From: an uncultured Litoreibacter sp.
GTDB lineage: Bacteria; Pseudomonadota; Alphaproteobacteria; Rhodobacterales; Rhodobacteraceae
DNA length: 64,000 nucleotides
Direction of reading: 5' to 3'
NCBI GenBank assembly: GCA_947493265.1
Contig: CANLQL010000001.1
Location: 620,001 to 684,000, forward strand
Part shown: positions 55,829 to 63,528 of the stretch, piece by piece
Position numbering within the stretch: the stretch's first letter is position 1
Layout: each line of letters starts with the position of its first letter
The notes under the pieces: generated by a model
Database searches by the model: none
Told to the model about the DNA's origin: nothing
Seen by the model: only the letters and a program-made list of their open reading frames with translations
Program-made: the position numbers and the translations under genes

Positions 55829-56494
55829 ATGTATATAAAACGTTTTTTGAGCCTGCTGGCCGTCTTGGCCCTGTCCGCCTGTGCGGTTGCAAATCCTGAT
55901 ACGGACCCCTTGGTCGATCTGGGCGATTTCAGGCTGGGGCATAATGTGGTCGTCACCAAGAATGCACAAAAGATCGGGCCTTCACGGACCTTTGATCTTG
56001 AAGCGATGGATGTCGTGTTGACGGAAGCGATGCAAAAACGGTTTGGGAGGTATCAGGGCGATAAGCTTTACCACATTGGCGTCAATGTTGATGGTTATGC
56101 GTTGGCTGTCCCGGGGGTCCCGGTGGTGCTGTCGCCAAAATCTGCGATCGTGGTCAGTGTGACGGTCTGGGATGACGCGGCTGGCAACGAGGAAAGCGGC
56201 GGCAAGCTGAACGATCCGCCCCGCCAGTTGACGGTTTTGGAACAGCTGGATGGCGGGACGATCTTTGGATCTGGACTGACACGTTCGAAAGAAGTTCAGC
56301 TTGATAACCTGGCCGCGCAAATGGCGGCAGCTGTCGAACGGTTCCTGCTGGAAAACGGCGAATGGTTCGGTGTCACCCCGATTGAGGCTTTGCCAGAACC
56401 TGATCTTGCTGCGGCGGGCAGCGTGCCGGAAGGCGGTCTGCCGGTCGTCGATGGTGAGATCATTGCGACACCATTGCCAGAACCTGACGCTTAG
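55829..56494 (+). CDS. DUF6778 family lipoprotein
   Basis: A 221-residue protein with a clear lipoprotein signal: hydrophobic core 6-17 and lipobox LSAC with Cys18. The mature part has no motif I can assign; layout (LVDLGDFRLGHNVVVTKNAQKIGPSRTFD) matches a Rhodobacteraceae-specific family, which I believe is DUF6778. It lies between parC and tuf, and probably ends the parC transcript. Confidence 0.65.
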   Translation: MYIKRFLSLLAVLALSACAVANPDTDPLVDLGDFRLGHNVVVTKNAQKIGPSRTFDLEAMDVVLTEAMQKRFGRYQGDKLYHIGVNVDGYALAVPGVPVVLSPKSAIVVSVTVWDDAAGNEESGGKLNDPPRQLTVLEQLDGGTIFGSGLTRSKEVQLDNLAAQMAAAVERFLLENGEWFGVTPIEALPEPDLAAAGSVPEGGLPVVDGEIIATPLPEPDA

Positions 56495-56509
56495 CGTGCC
56501 AACTGAGCC

Positions 56510-56538
56510 TTGATTTTCTTCGCGTCACTGAATAGGTA
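56510..56538 (+). promoter_or_regulatory. Putative tuf promoter
   Basis: TTGATT (56510-56515) and TAGGTA (56533-56538) are spaced by 17 bases and lie about 57 bases before the tuf start. The -10 match is weak; the call rests on spacing and position. Confidence 0.35.
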
Positions 56539-56594
56539 GCGCGCGAGACGAAATCAGGGCAATGACGCCCCGCAAGCAGAAGGCGCCTTTAGAC

Positions 56595-57770
56595 ATGGCT
56601 AAGGAAAAGTTTGAACGTAATAAGCCGCACGTAAACATTGGCACGATTGGTCACGTTGACCATGGTAAGACGACGTTGACGGCGGCGATCACGAAGTATT
56701 TTGGCGACTTTCAGGCGTATGACCAGATTGATGGTGCGCCTGAGGAGAAAGCGCGCGGGATCACGATCTCGACGGCGCATGTTGAGTATGAAACAGACGC
56801 GCGTCACTACGCGCATGTTGATTGCCCAGGCCACGCGGACTACGTCAAGAACATGATCACCGGTGCTGCTCAGATGGACGGCGCTATCTTGGTGGTGAAC
56901 GCGGCTGACGGCCCGATGCCTCAGACCCGTGAGCACATCTTGCTGGGCCGCCAGGTCGGTATCCCGAAGATGGTCGTTTACATGAACAAAGTTGATCAGG
57001 TTGACGACGAAGAGCTTCTGGAGCTCGTTGAAATGGAGATCCGTGAGCTGCTGTCCAGCTACGAATATCCTGGCGACGACATTCCTGTGATCCCTGGCTC
57101 TGCGCTGGCGGCGATGGAAGGCAACAACCCTGAGATCGGTGAGGAATCCATCCGCAAACTGATGGCGGCTGTCGACGAGTATATCCCGACACCTGAGCGG
57201 GCTGTTGACCAGCCGTTCCTGATGCCGATCGAGGACGTGTTCTCGATCTCTGGTCGCGGGACAGTTGTGACGGGCCGTGTTGAGCGTGGCGTGATCAATG
57301 TCGGCGACGAGATTGAGATCGTGGGGATCCGTGACACATCCAAGACCACATGTACCGGTGTTGAAATGTTCCGCAAGCTGCTGGATCGCGGTGAAGCTGG
57401 CGACAACATCGGCGCGCTTCTGCGTGGTGTGGACCGGGAAGGTGTTGAGCGGGGCCAGATCCTGTGTAAGCCGGGTTCCGTGAAGCCGCACACAAAGTTC
57501 GAGGCGGAAGCCTATATCCTGACCAAGGAAGAGGGTGGCCGTCACACGCCGTTCTTCGCGAACTACCGTCCACAGTTCTACTTCCGGACCACAGACGTTA
57601 CCGGCACTGTTGAGCTGCCATCCGGCACCGAAATGGTGATGCCAGGCGACAACCTGAAGTTCGACGTTGAGCTGATCGCGCCGATCGCGATGGAGCAAGG
57701 CCTGCGCTTCGCGATCCGCGAAGGCGGCCGCACAGTTGGTGCGGGCGTCGTGTCCAAGATCACGGAGTAA
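56595..57770 (+). CDS. tuf: Elongation factor Tu
   Basis: Delivers aminoacyl-tRNA to the ribosome. The 391-residue protein begins [20 protein letters not shown] and has the GTPase motifs [16 protein letters not shown] and NKVD, plus the beta-barrel domains with [22 protein letters not shown]. The ATG at 56595 is the standard start. Alphaproteobacteria usually have two nearly identical copies; this one stands alone, with a strong terminator after it and tRNA-Trp 1.6 kb downstream. Confidence 0.97.
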   Translation: MAKEKFERNKPHVNIGTIGHVDHGKTTLTAAITKYFGDFQAYDQIDGAPEEKARGITISTAHVEYETDARHYAHVDCPGHADYVKNMITGAAQMDGAILVVNAADGPMPQTREHILLGRQVGIPKMVVYMNKVDQVDDEELLELVEMEIRELLSSYEYPGDDIPVIPGSALAAMEGNNPEIGEESIRKLMAAVDEYIPTPERAVDQPFLMPIEDVFSISGRGTVVTGRVERGVINVGDEIEIVGIRDTSKTTCTGVEMFRKLLDRGEAGDNIGALLRGVDREGVERGQILCKPGSVKPHTKFEAEAYILTKEEGGRHTPFFANYRPQFYFRTTDVTGTVELPSGTEMVMPGDNLKFDVELIAPIAMEQGLRFAIREGGRTVGAGVVSKITE

Positions 57771-57798
57771 CGACGGCTCCGCCGTCGGGTGAGCGACA

Positions 57799-57819
57799 GG
57801 TGATCCCTAAAGGATCACC
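57799..57819 (+). promoter_or_regulatory. Perfect hairpin in the tuf 3' region
   Basis: GGTGATCC (57799-57806) and GGATCACC (57812-57819) form a perfect 8-bp stem with a 5-base loop, 28 bases after the tuf stop and before the main terminator. It could stabilise or process the tuf message. No T run follows. Confidence 0.4.
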
Positions 57820-57845
57820 GAGCACCGCACTCGGCAGAAACAAAG

Positions 57846-57876
57846 AAGGCCGCTCCCGAAACGGGGCGGCCTTTTT
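57846..57876. terminator. Rho-independent terminator after tuf
   Basis: AAGGCCGCTCC and GGGGCGGCCTT form an 11-bp stem with one wobble pair, followed by TTTTT. It lies about 75 bases after tuf and 27 before the convergent GNAT stop, and may act for both. Confidence 0.85.
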
Positions 57877-57902
57877 GATGGGTCGGGGGCGTGGAAAGCG
57901 GA

Positions 57903-58658
57903 TCAATCCGGTATGGTAATCTGAACAAGCCGGTGTTCGGAAACGAAGCCCGCTTTTTCCAACGCGGCTTTTGATGCCAGATTGGATTCGGCACAGCCGC
58001 AAATGGGTCTTTTGCCGTTCCGTTCCAGCAGATCCGCAAGCTCGGCGACAATCAGACTTGCGAACCCTTTGTTGCGCTGACTGCGCCGGGTGACCATTCC
58101 GACATCAACAACATGACCTGATCCGTCCACGGGTATTGTGACCCCGTTGCCGACCATTTGCCCGTCATTGAACCCGATCCAAAGCCCGTTGGATCGAAAA
58201 ATCTGATCAACCTCGTCCTTGCTATCGTAAAAGTCGCCCCCGATTTTCCAGGCTTCGTTCAGATCGGTTGGCCTTGCTTTCGCGAGCTGGAAGGTTTCCG
58301 TCTTTTTCAAAGCAACTCGGTTGCGTTTGCGAAACAGGAAACCGGTTTCAACCAAGGTCCAACCGTTTTCATTGGCCAGGGTCATCACAACATGATCGAA
58401 AGATTTGCAAAGAATCTTCCTGAAGGGTCGTTGCCGGATGAGGTTGGACATGTGCAGGTGCGCGTCGCCTGCGTTTTCCGCATAGAATTCGACCAGCGTA
58501 TCGCCGTCAAAAACGGCGTATCCTTCGCCAAAAAAATCCCAAGCCTCACCTGACCTGACGCGGTCTTCGAGGAACCATTCTTGCGGCTCCGGCAGAGATT
58601 CGAGGTAGCGGCGACGCATCGCCTGCGGCAGGTCTGAAAGCTGCTGATAAGAACTCAT
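57903..58658 (-). CDS. GNAT family N-acetyltransferase
   Basis: A 251-residue acetyltransferase. The acetyl-CoA binding region in the C-terminal half has VVDVGMVTRRSQRNKGFASLIVAELADLLE, the V-to-G-x-A pattern of GNAT. The N-terminal 120 residues are another domain with no clear match. The substrate is unknown. It converges on tuf and is followed by a long non-coding stretch, in a part of the window that looks accessory. Confidence 0.78.
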   Translation of the reverse strand: MSSYQQLSDLPQAMRRRYLESLPEPQEWFLEDRVRSGEAWDFFGEGYAVFDGDTLVEFYAENAGDAHLHMSNLIRQRPFRKILCKSFDHVVMTLANENGWTLVETGFLFRKRNRVALKKTETFQLAKARPTDLNEAWKIGGDFYDSKDEVDQIFRSNGLWIGFNDGQMVGNGVTIPVDGSGHVVDVGMVTRRSQRNKGFASLIVAELADLLERNGKRPICGCAESNLASKAALEKAGFVSEHRLVQITIPD

Positions 58659-59103
58659 AGTCTATCGTTACGCGTCTCAGATGGGACGAACAATACGTCC
58701 CGTTGGCCCCAAAGCAGCGATTTAACCACCGCCACTGGTCGTTTCGACCAAGGCGACGTCAGCAGATATATTGAGCGCTTTGGGGAATTTCTGCGTGAAA
58801 GCGCCGGATACTGCGCGGTTTGCAAAATCAAGCCTTGTTTTGACCGTTTGGTCTATTTTGCACACTCACTGTGCATGGATGAGGGCAGCCGAGTTTTTCA
58901 AATAGTGCAGTAGCTAAATATAATAAAAACAATATATTAGTTGCGATTTACGCTTTTCGAACTGGATCAAATTCGCCGTCTCAAATCCGCGTGAGCGGGA
59001 GTGAGCAAAACGTGTCTTCAAAAATGCCTGCGATGACCCACATAAGCTTTATCAACACACGAGAGCGCGTCGGGGTCCCCCTGACGCAAAAAGGAACAAG
59101 ACG
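58659..59103. other. 445-base gap before the small exported protein
   Basis: No gene is supported here. The first 200 bases include a 6-bp inverted repeat (GGGACG at 58683 and CGTCCC at 58696). The middle (about 58900-58960) is AT-rich compared with its surroundings. Just before the ribosome site of the 53-residue gene, GCGTCGGGG and CCCCTGACGC (59067-59087) form a stem that could influence its translation. Confidence 0.6.
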
Positions 59104-59265
59104 ATGAAAACCCTCTTTTTAACTTTGGCGGTATCAGCCTCTCTCTTGGCTGGGTCCGTTTCTGCCCAAACAGCCAGCGCGGGAAATGATGTGGATTTGA
59201 GCACATTGTCCGATGATCAACTGGATTCGCTGGTTGCGATCCTGTCTGGCCTTCCGCGCCAGTAA
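59104..59265 (+). CDS. 53-residue exported hypothetical protein
   Basis: A short gene reading MKTLFLTLAVSASLLAGSVSA, a textbook signal peptide with cleavage predicted after SVSA. The mature 32 residues are QTASAGNDVDLSTLSDDQLDSLVAILSGLPRQ in short blocks: polar start, acidic helix and a hydrophobic end. AAGGA lies about 9 bases before the ATG. I recognise no family. Mature part has two leucine-rich turns (LSTLSDDQLDSLVAIL), suggesting one amphipathic helix. Confidence 0.65.
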   Translation: MKTLFLTLAVSASLLAGSVSAQTASAGNDVDLSTLSDDQLDSLVAILSGLPRQ

Positions 59266-59292
59266 CGGCAAATTTCTAACTGATTTACTGAG

Positions 59293-59323
59293 TGGGCCGG
59301 CATGGATTTTCATGTCCGGCCCA
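59293..59323 (+). terminator. Strong hairpin after the 53-residue gene
   Basis: TGGGCCGG (59293-59300) pairs with CCGGCCCA (59316-59323) and CATG with CATG inside. It lies 27 bases after the stop. No T run follows, so termination would be weak or aided; an RNA-stability role is possible. Confidence 0.55.
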
Positions 59324-59375
59324 TATCATGTCTTGCAAAGCGGGCGGCGGCTGTCTAATCAGCTTGCTCAAGCGC

Positions 59376-59451
59376 AGGGGCTTAGCTCAGTTGGTAGAGC
59401 ATCGGTCTCCAAAACCGAGGGTCGTGGGTTCGAGTCCCTCAGCCCCTGCCA
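59376..59451 (+). tRNA. trnW: tRNA-Trp (CCA anticodon)
   Basis: A full 76-base cloverleaf: acceptor AGGGGCT (59376-59382) with AGCCCCT (59441-59447), anticodon stem TCGGT/ACCGA with loop CTCCAAA and anticodon CCA at 59409-59411, T-arm GTGGG-TTCGAGT-CCCTC, and encoded 3' CCA at 59449-59451. In alphaproteobacteria this gene is normally directly before secE and nusG; here a recombinase cassette follows instead. Confidence 0.95.
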
Positions 59452-59632
59452 AACACTTCCATGTTTTCAGACGCTGTATCTTTGCCGGGCAAATGTCGCG
59501 TGATTTCGGGCGTTTGGTAGGCAACATAATCTACAGAGACGCAGAATGGCGCAAGTACCGTGCAGTTATCTTGCCGTGGTCTCCGTTTCCACTTCCGGCG
59601 GTACGAGTTTGCGGACGCTAGGTTGCTTTGTT

Positions 59633-61261
59633 TCAGAGAGCAGTGAACTGAGCGCACTGCTCTGACCAGACTGCAGAGAAGCGGGTTTTGATCAGATAGT
59701 CCGTGGTGAGGCCCACAGGCTGCTCGCCAGTAGCGACGCGGTCGAGAACGTCTGGCGAGAGTAACGCAAGATTGGTTACATCCTGAACACGGCGTTTCGA
59801 GACGTTTTCGACATCGGCGATCTCAGAAAAGGTTTTGCCCGCGATGACCATTGCCAGCCATTTGCGTCCCTTCATGATGTTCTGCACCAACGTTTTGTCG
59901 AACTCTGCCGGCGCCTCACCCAGATGCAATTTCAGCTCCACGCCTCGCCGGCGCGTCTGGAATGGAGCTTCGATCGTCAATTCCATATCATTCATTCGAT
60001 CTGGGTTGCAGCCAAGATGGTCTGCAAGCATTGCTTTATCCAGTTGTAGAGTCAGTGAGCCTGGTTGCAGATCAAGCCGTTCAACGAGGGCCAAGCGTTC
60101 CAATACAGCGTCTCGCTGCAGAAGCCTTTTCGATACGTCTGTAAGTTCAGCTGCCATCAGTCCTTCCGTCATCGCCACTGCTGCACCGGGTCTGGTCAGA
60201 TGCCGCTCGATAAGTTCAGCCAGCAAGCCCTCAACCCGCTCTGCGGGCAACCGCCAGGCATTGGGATGCTTCTGGCTGCGATCTTTGACCAGCCTGCGGG
60301 AGATATAATAGCGAAGCCGTCGTCCGTTCTTGCGAGTGTGACTGGGCGTCAGACGATCGCCGGTTTCATCAAAGAGTTTGCCTGCCAGAAGTGATCTGGT
60401 TGCCTTTTGTCTAGAGCCGCGAGCAACCGCTGCGCCGTTCTGCAGCATGCCCTGAACTTTTTCCCATACTATCGGGTCTATGATGGCTGGATGCTTTCCC
60501 TCATAGATCTGCTGTTTGTGACGGATGCGCCCCGCATAGACCGGGTTACTCAAAATATGTTGAAGGTGACCCCGGTCGAAGTAATTGCCACCTGAAATCC
60601 TTCCGTCCGTTCCCTCACGGCACCGCGACCTAAGCTCGAGATCTTCCGCGCATTCTTTCACATCACGCAGAGAGTGATGTTCCAGATACAGGTCATAAAG
60701 CGTCCTAATCGTTTCAGCTTCAGTCTCCTCAACCTTTAGTGTTCGGCCATCTGGTTGATAACCCAGAGGAGCACTTCCGCCCATCCACATGCCTTTCCGC
60801 TTGGACGCGGCGATCTTGTCGCGGATGCGCTCCGCCGTGACCTCGCGCTCGAACTGCGCAAAGCTGAGCAGCATATTCAACGTAAGGCGCCCCATGCTGG
60901 TGGCGGTGTTGAAGCTCTGCGTGACAGATACAAAAGAGGTTTCCGCGGCATCCAAACGGTCGACTAACTTGGCAAAATCGGCCAGGGAACGCGTCAACCT
61001 GTCGATTTTATAGACCACAATCTGATCGATGCGTTTCTCGTCTACAGCCTGCATTAGCTTTTGAAGCGCCGGGCGATCCAGATGACCACCCGATATGCCA
61101 CCATCGTCATAGTGATTGGACAGTAGTTCCCAACCCTCGTGTTTCTGGCTTGCGATATAGGCCTCACAGGCTTCACGTTGGGCATCCAACGAATTGAAGT
61201 CCTGCTCAAGCCCCTCTTCCGAGCTTTTGCGGGTATATATGGCGCAGCGGATCCGGCGCAT
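59633..61261 (-). CDS. Large serine recombinase
   Basis: A 542-residue site-specific recombinase. The N-terminal catalytic domain (about 1-150) has the nucleophile Ser13 in AIYTRKSSEEG, DGGISGGHLDRPALQ and VYKIDRLTRSLADFAK. A recombinase domain (about 170-270) and a long C-terminal part with a basic helix-turn-helix-like segment (about 480-520) follow. The ATG at 61261 has GGAG 7 bases upstream; an upstream ATG at 61339 is less likely. It overlaps the DUF2924 gene by one base. Probably mobilises this locus; the target site is unknown. Confidence 0.9.
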   Translation of the reverse strand: MRRIRCAIYTRKSSEEGLEQDFNSLDAQREACEAYIASQKHEGWELLSNHYDDGGISGGHLDRPALQKLMQAVDEKRIDQIVVYKIDRLTRSLADFAKLVDRLDAAETSFVSVTQSFNTATSMGRLTLNMLLSFAQFEREVTAERIRDKIAASKRKGMWMGGSAPLGYQPDGRTLKVEETEAETIRTLYDLYLEHHSLRDVKECAEDLELRSRCREGTDGRISGGNYFDRGHLQHILSNPVYAGRIRHKQQIYEGKHPAIIDPIVWEKVQGMLQNGAAVARGSRQKATRSLLAGKLFDETGDRLTPSHTRKNGRRLRYYISRRLVKDRSQKHPNAWRLPAERVEGLLAELIERHLTRPGAAVAMTEGLMAAELTDVSKRLLQRDAVLERLALVERLDLQPGSLTLQLDKAMLADHLGCNPDRMNDMELTIEAPFQTRRRGVELKLHLGEAPAEFDKTLVQNIMKGRKWLAMVIAGKTFSEIADVENVSKRRVQDVTNLALLSPDVLDRVATGEQPVGLTTDYLIKTRFSAVWSEQCAQFTAL

Positions 61262-61674
61262 CACCGAACTCCGAAGAATCGTGGACCAGACCATCGGGCG
61301 CCAGTGATATGCCGGGCAATTGCTGACAAGGACCGCCACGTCTCATTCTCCATGACATAGCCTCCGTCGACCACTTCAACCCGATAGGTGCGCCCGTTCC
61401 ATTCCCGAACCAGGTGCGATCCTGGCTTTGATTGTGCGCGCGAAGTTTTGCCAGACGCAATTTGTTTCAGTTGGCGTTCAGTTTTGCCTGACAATCCCCC
61501 AAGTTCGCTGCTTTGCAGATCCCAGATCAGAACCCGTTTCATGAATTGAGGCGATAGATATTTCGGCGGAGATCGCCCGAATGCCTCCTTCCAGCGATCA
61601 AGACAGCCTAGCCGATCCAGTTGCTCGATATCGGTGATTGCCTGTTCGAGTTTTGATGTGCATGCGTTCATCAT
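61261..61674 (-). CDS. DUF2924 family protein
   Basis: A 137-residue basic protein that fits DUF2924, found next to serine recombinases in many alphaproteobacteria: RWKEAFGRSPPKYLSPQFMKRVLIWDLQ in the N-terminal half and GSHLVREWNGRTYRVEVVDGGYVMENETWRSLSAIARHITG in the C-terminal half, the latter a short strand-rich DNA-binding-like unit. The ATG at 61674 is four bases after the upstream stop; ATGs at 61671 and 61692 are alternatives. The stop overlaps the recombinase start. Probably helps the recombinase, by inference from linkage. Confidence 0.82.
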   Translation of the reverse strand: MMNACTSKLEQAITDIEQLDRLGCLDRWKEAFGRSPPKYLSPQFMKRVLIWDLQSSELGGLSGKTERQLKQIASGKTSRAQSKPGSHLVREWNGRTYRVEVVDGGYVMENETWRSLSAIARHITGARWSGPRFFGVR

Positions 61675-61678
61675 AGAC

Positions 61679-61930
61679 TCAGACCGTCGCATCGATACGA
61701 TAGACTGCCCCTTTATCTGTGTCGGAGCGTTCTACAGGAAATCCAGCTTTGCGCAGCGTGGATATCGCGGCTCGTGCCGTATGTGTCTTCCAAGCAAATG
61801 GATTCTGCATTTGTGGACTCGTAGCGCCGGACTTACGACTAAGTAGTCTGGTCAATTGATCAAGCCACAAAGGCTGCGCCGTAGCGGTATTAGCCTTCGT
61901 TACATCGGTTATTTTTGCTGCTTCTGCCAT
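61679..61930 (-). CDS. DUF3489 family protein
   Basis: An 83-residue winged-helix-like protein that fits DUF3489. The segment LWLDQLTRLLSRKSGATSPQM, NPFAWKTHTARAAISTLRKAGFPVERS and a closing AVYRID reads as three helices and a wing. The ATG at 61930 follows GGAG at 6 bases; a much longer in-frame version from 62116 has no ribosome site. It is the third member of the cassette with DUF2924 and the recombinase. Confidence 0.75.
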   Translation of the reverse strand: MAEAAKITDVTKANTATAQPLWLDQLTRLLSRKSGATSPQMQNPFAWKTHTARAAISTLRKAGFPVERSDTDKGAVYRIDATV

Positions 61931-62215
61931 CATTTCTCTCCACGCATTTACGAAGGCCAATCCTTCGCCTCGTACTGAGTGGAGCCCGGAGATCCCGGGC
62001 GATGTTTTGTGACGACAGTACTGCTCTAAAAATTCTACAAGTCCAGCGACAAATTTAGAAAGGGCGGAAACCGGACCTTCGCTGCAAATGCAAAACCCAG
62101 AGGATCGCGCAAACAATTGGCAGCAGCAAATGTTCTTAGTACACGTGTAGAATTACGATTGTATGCTGGAGTGCTTCGAGTTTTTGCCCATAGTTATCCA
62201 TTTATCCAAGACGGC

Positions 62216-62833
62216 TCAGAACAGATGCCGTTCTTTGGCCAAGAGAGCCGCCTGCGTTCTGTTTGAAACACCGAGTTTTGCGAGCAGGTTTTTGACGTGT
62301 AGCTTCACCGTGACCTCTTGGATGTCTAAATTTCGGGCGATCTCTTTATTGGACAGTCCAATGCAAAGCTGTTCCAAGGTCTGCAATTCCCGGGACGATA
62401 GCTTGGAAAACTCCCCTTTTGCCTGTGCCTCTACCTGAGCGGTTCCAAAATCAAATGGCAGGTATCTTTCGCCAGAAAGGACGAATTTGATAGCATTGAC
62501 CAAAGAAGCGGCGGTGAGTGATTTCGGGATGAAGCCGTTTGCGCCCCGAGCCATAGCGTTGTTGGCCACATCGCGGTTCGCGACACCTGACATCAAAGCA
62601 ACTTTGCTGGCCGGATAGGCCTGCCGCGCGCGGTCCAGTCCTTCGAGTCCGTTCATTCCAGGCATGTTGTAGTCAAGGATCAAAAGGTCGATGGGATCCA
62701 GCCCGCCCATCAGTTCCAGAGCGCCATCCAGATTAGAAGCGGTGAGGACCTTAAAATCATCGATTGTTTCGAGATACGCCGCGATCGTGTCACGGACCAA
62801 ATCGTGGTCATCGGCGAGAAGGATATTTGGCAT
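62216..62833 (-). CDS. LuxR/NarL-type response regulator
   Basis: A 205-residue two-component regulator. Receiver domain 1-120 with acidic pocket LLADDHD, the phosphorylated Asp in LILDYNMPGMNG and Lys in FIPKSL; C-terminal LuxR helix-turn-helix (about 140-200) with LSSRELQTLEQLCIGLSNKEIARNL and VTVKLHVKNLLAKLG. No kinase partner lies upstream, but the truncated sensor-like gene at 63.5 kb is divergent and close. A 16-bp palindrome in the shared promoter region may be its binding site. Confidence 0.88.
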   Translation of the reverse strand: MPNILLADDHDLVRDTIAAYLETIDDFKVLTASNLDGALELMGGLDPIDLLILDYNMPGMNGLEGLDRARQAYPASKVALMSGVANRDVANNAMARGANGFIPKSLTAASLVNAIKFVLSGERYLPFDFGTAQVEAQAKGEFSKLSSRELQTLEQLCIGLSNKEIARNLDIQEVTVKLHVKNLLAKLGVSNRTQAALLAKERHLF

Positions 62834-62897
62834 GGCTTCATCTTTCTTGAATTCTAGCGCCCAATACAGTGAGAAAAATGATCAAAAAATGGCACAT

Positions 62898-62913
62898 CTA
62901 TACTTAAGTATAG
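62898..62913. promoter_or_regulatory. 16-bp perfect palindrome in divergent promoter
   Basis: CTATACTTAAGTATAG reads the same on both strands. It lies 65 bases before the response regulator start and 78 before the molybdopterin-fold gene start. TACTATCCCTATAC follows at 62917-62930, repeating the TAC/TATAC core. NarL-type regulators bind inverted heptamers with TAC cores, so an autoregulated operator is plausible. Confidence 0.6.
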
Positions 62914-62990
62914 GTTACTATCCCTATACCCCCAACAGGTTCATGCAAATACGGCTAACACAGTCACAGCTGCGCAATGGGAACCTGATC

Positions 62991-63485
62991 ATGACCAAAA
63001 ACTACCACTCACGGATACTTGCAACGTTACTTGTGACGTTGAGCTATTCAGTTGCCCCCGCAACTGGGCAGGATGTGATGGGGCTGCAGGTGACAGCGAC
63101 CTCATCACAATCCGTTCCGGTCGACTTGAGCTTGGAGTCACTAGACGCCTTGGATCAGGTCGAATTTACAACAAGCACCATCTGGACAGATGGCGAGACG
63201 CAGTTTTCGGGCGTTTCGCTCAAGGTGTTGCTTGCGCATCTTGATGCTGACGGCGAGACCATCGAAATGGTTGCACTGAATGACTACGCCGTCACCATGC
63301 CGATGGCTGAGCTGGAAGATGACGCCCCCATAGTTGCCACCCGTATGGATGGTGAGACCATGTCGGTTCGTGACAAGGGTCCATACTGGGTGGTGTTTCC
63401 GTATGACAGGGACCTGAAATACAGCACCGAGACCAACTATTCGCGCAGCATTTGGCAACTTAACCGCCTAAAGGTCATAGATTGA
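62991..63485 (+). CDS. Exported molybdopterin-binding-fold protein
   Basis: A 164-residue protein with a signal peptide (hydrophobic core about 9-24, cleavage near ATG-QD). The mature part follows the oxidoreductase molybdopterin-binding fold in a short form: FSGVSLKVLLAHLDADGE, VALNDYAVTMPMAEL, and GPYWVVFPYDRD. The molybdenum-ligand cysteine of sulfite-oxidase types is absent, so it is probably a ligand-binding, non-enzymatic version. It is followed 43 bases later by the sensor-like gene, suggesting that it presents a signal to it. Confidence 0.7.
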   Translation: MTKNYHSRILATLLVTLSYSVAPATGQDVMGLQVTATSSQSVPVDLSLESLDALDQVEFTTSTIWTDGETQFSGVSLKVLLAHLDADGETIEMVALNDYAVTMPMAELEDDAPIVATRMDGETMSVRDKGPYWVVFPYDRDLKYSTETNYSRSIWQLNRLKVID

Positions 63486-63528
63486 GAACCGGTTGGCCAA
63501 TATGGTGACCCCGAATTGGAGGTCCCAT

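Noticed and set aside
56589-57698. A 369-codon open frame on the minus strand opposite tuf
   Set aside because: Fully antisense to EF-Tu with no protein-like composition; a shadow frame.
58840-59000. AT-rich stretch as a replication or transfer origin
   Set aside because: No DnaA boxes, iterons or relaxase gene accompany it; probably only an intergenic promoter region.
59452-62215. A repeated copy of the tRNA-Trp 3' end as right attachment site
   Set aside because: I saw no second copy of the T-arm/acceptor sequence in the window; the right border may lie outside or the element may not use the tRNA.
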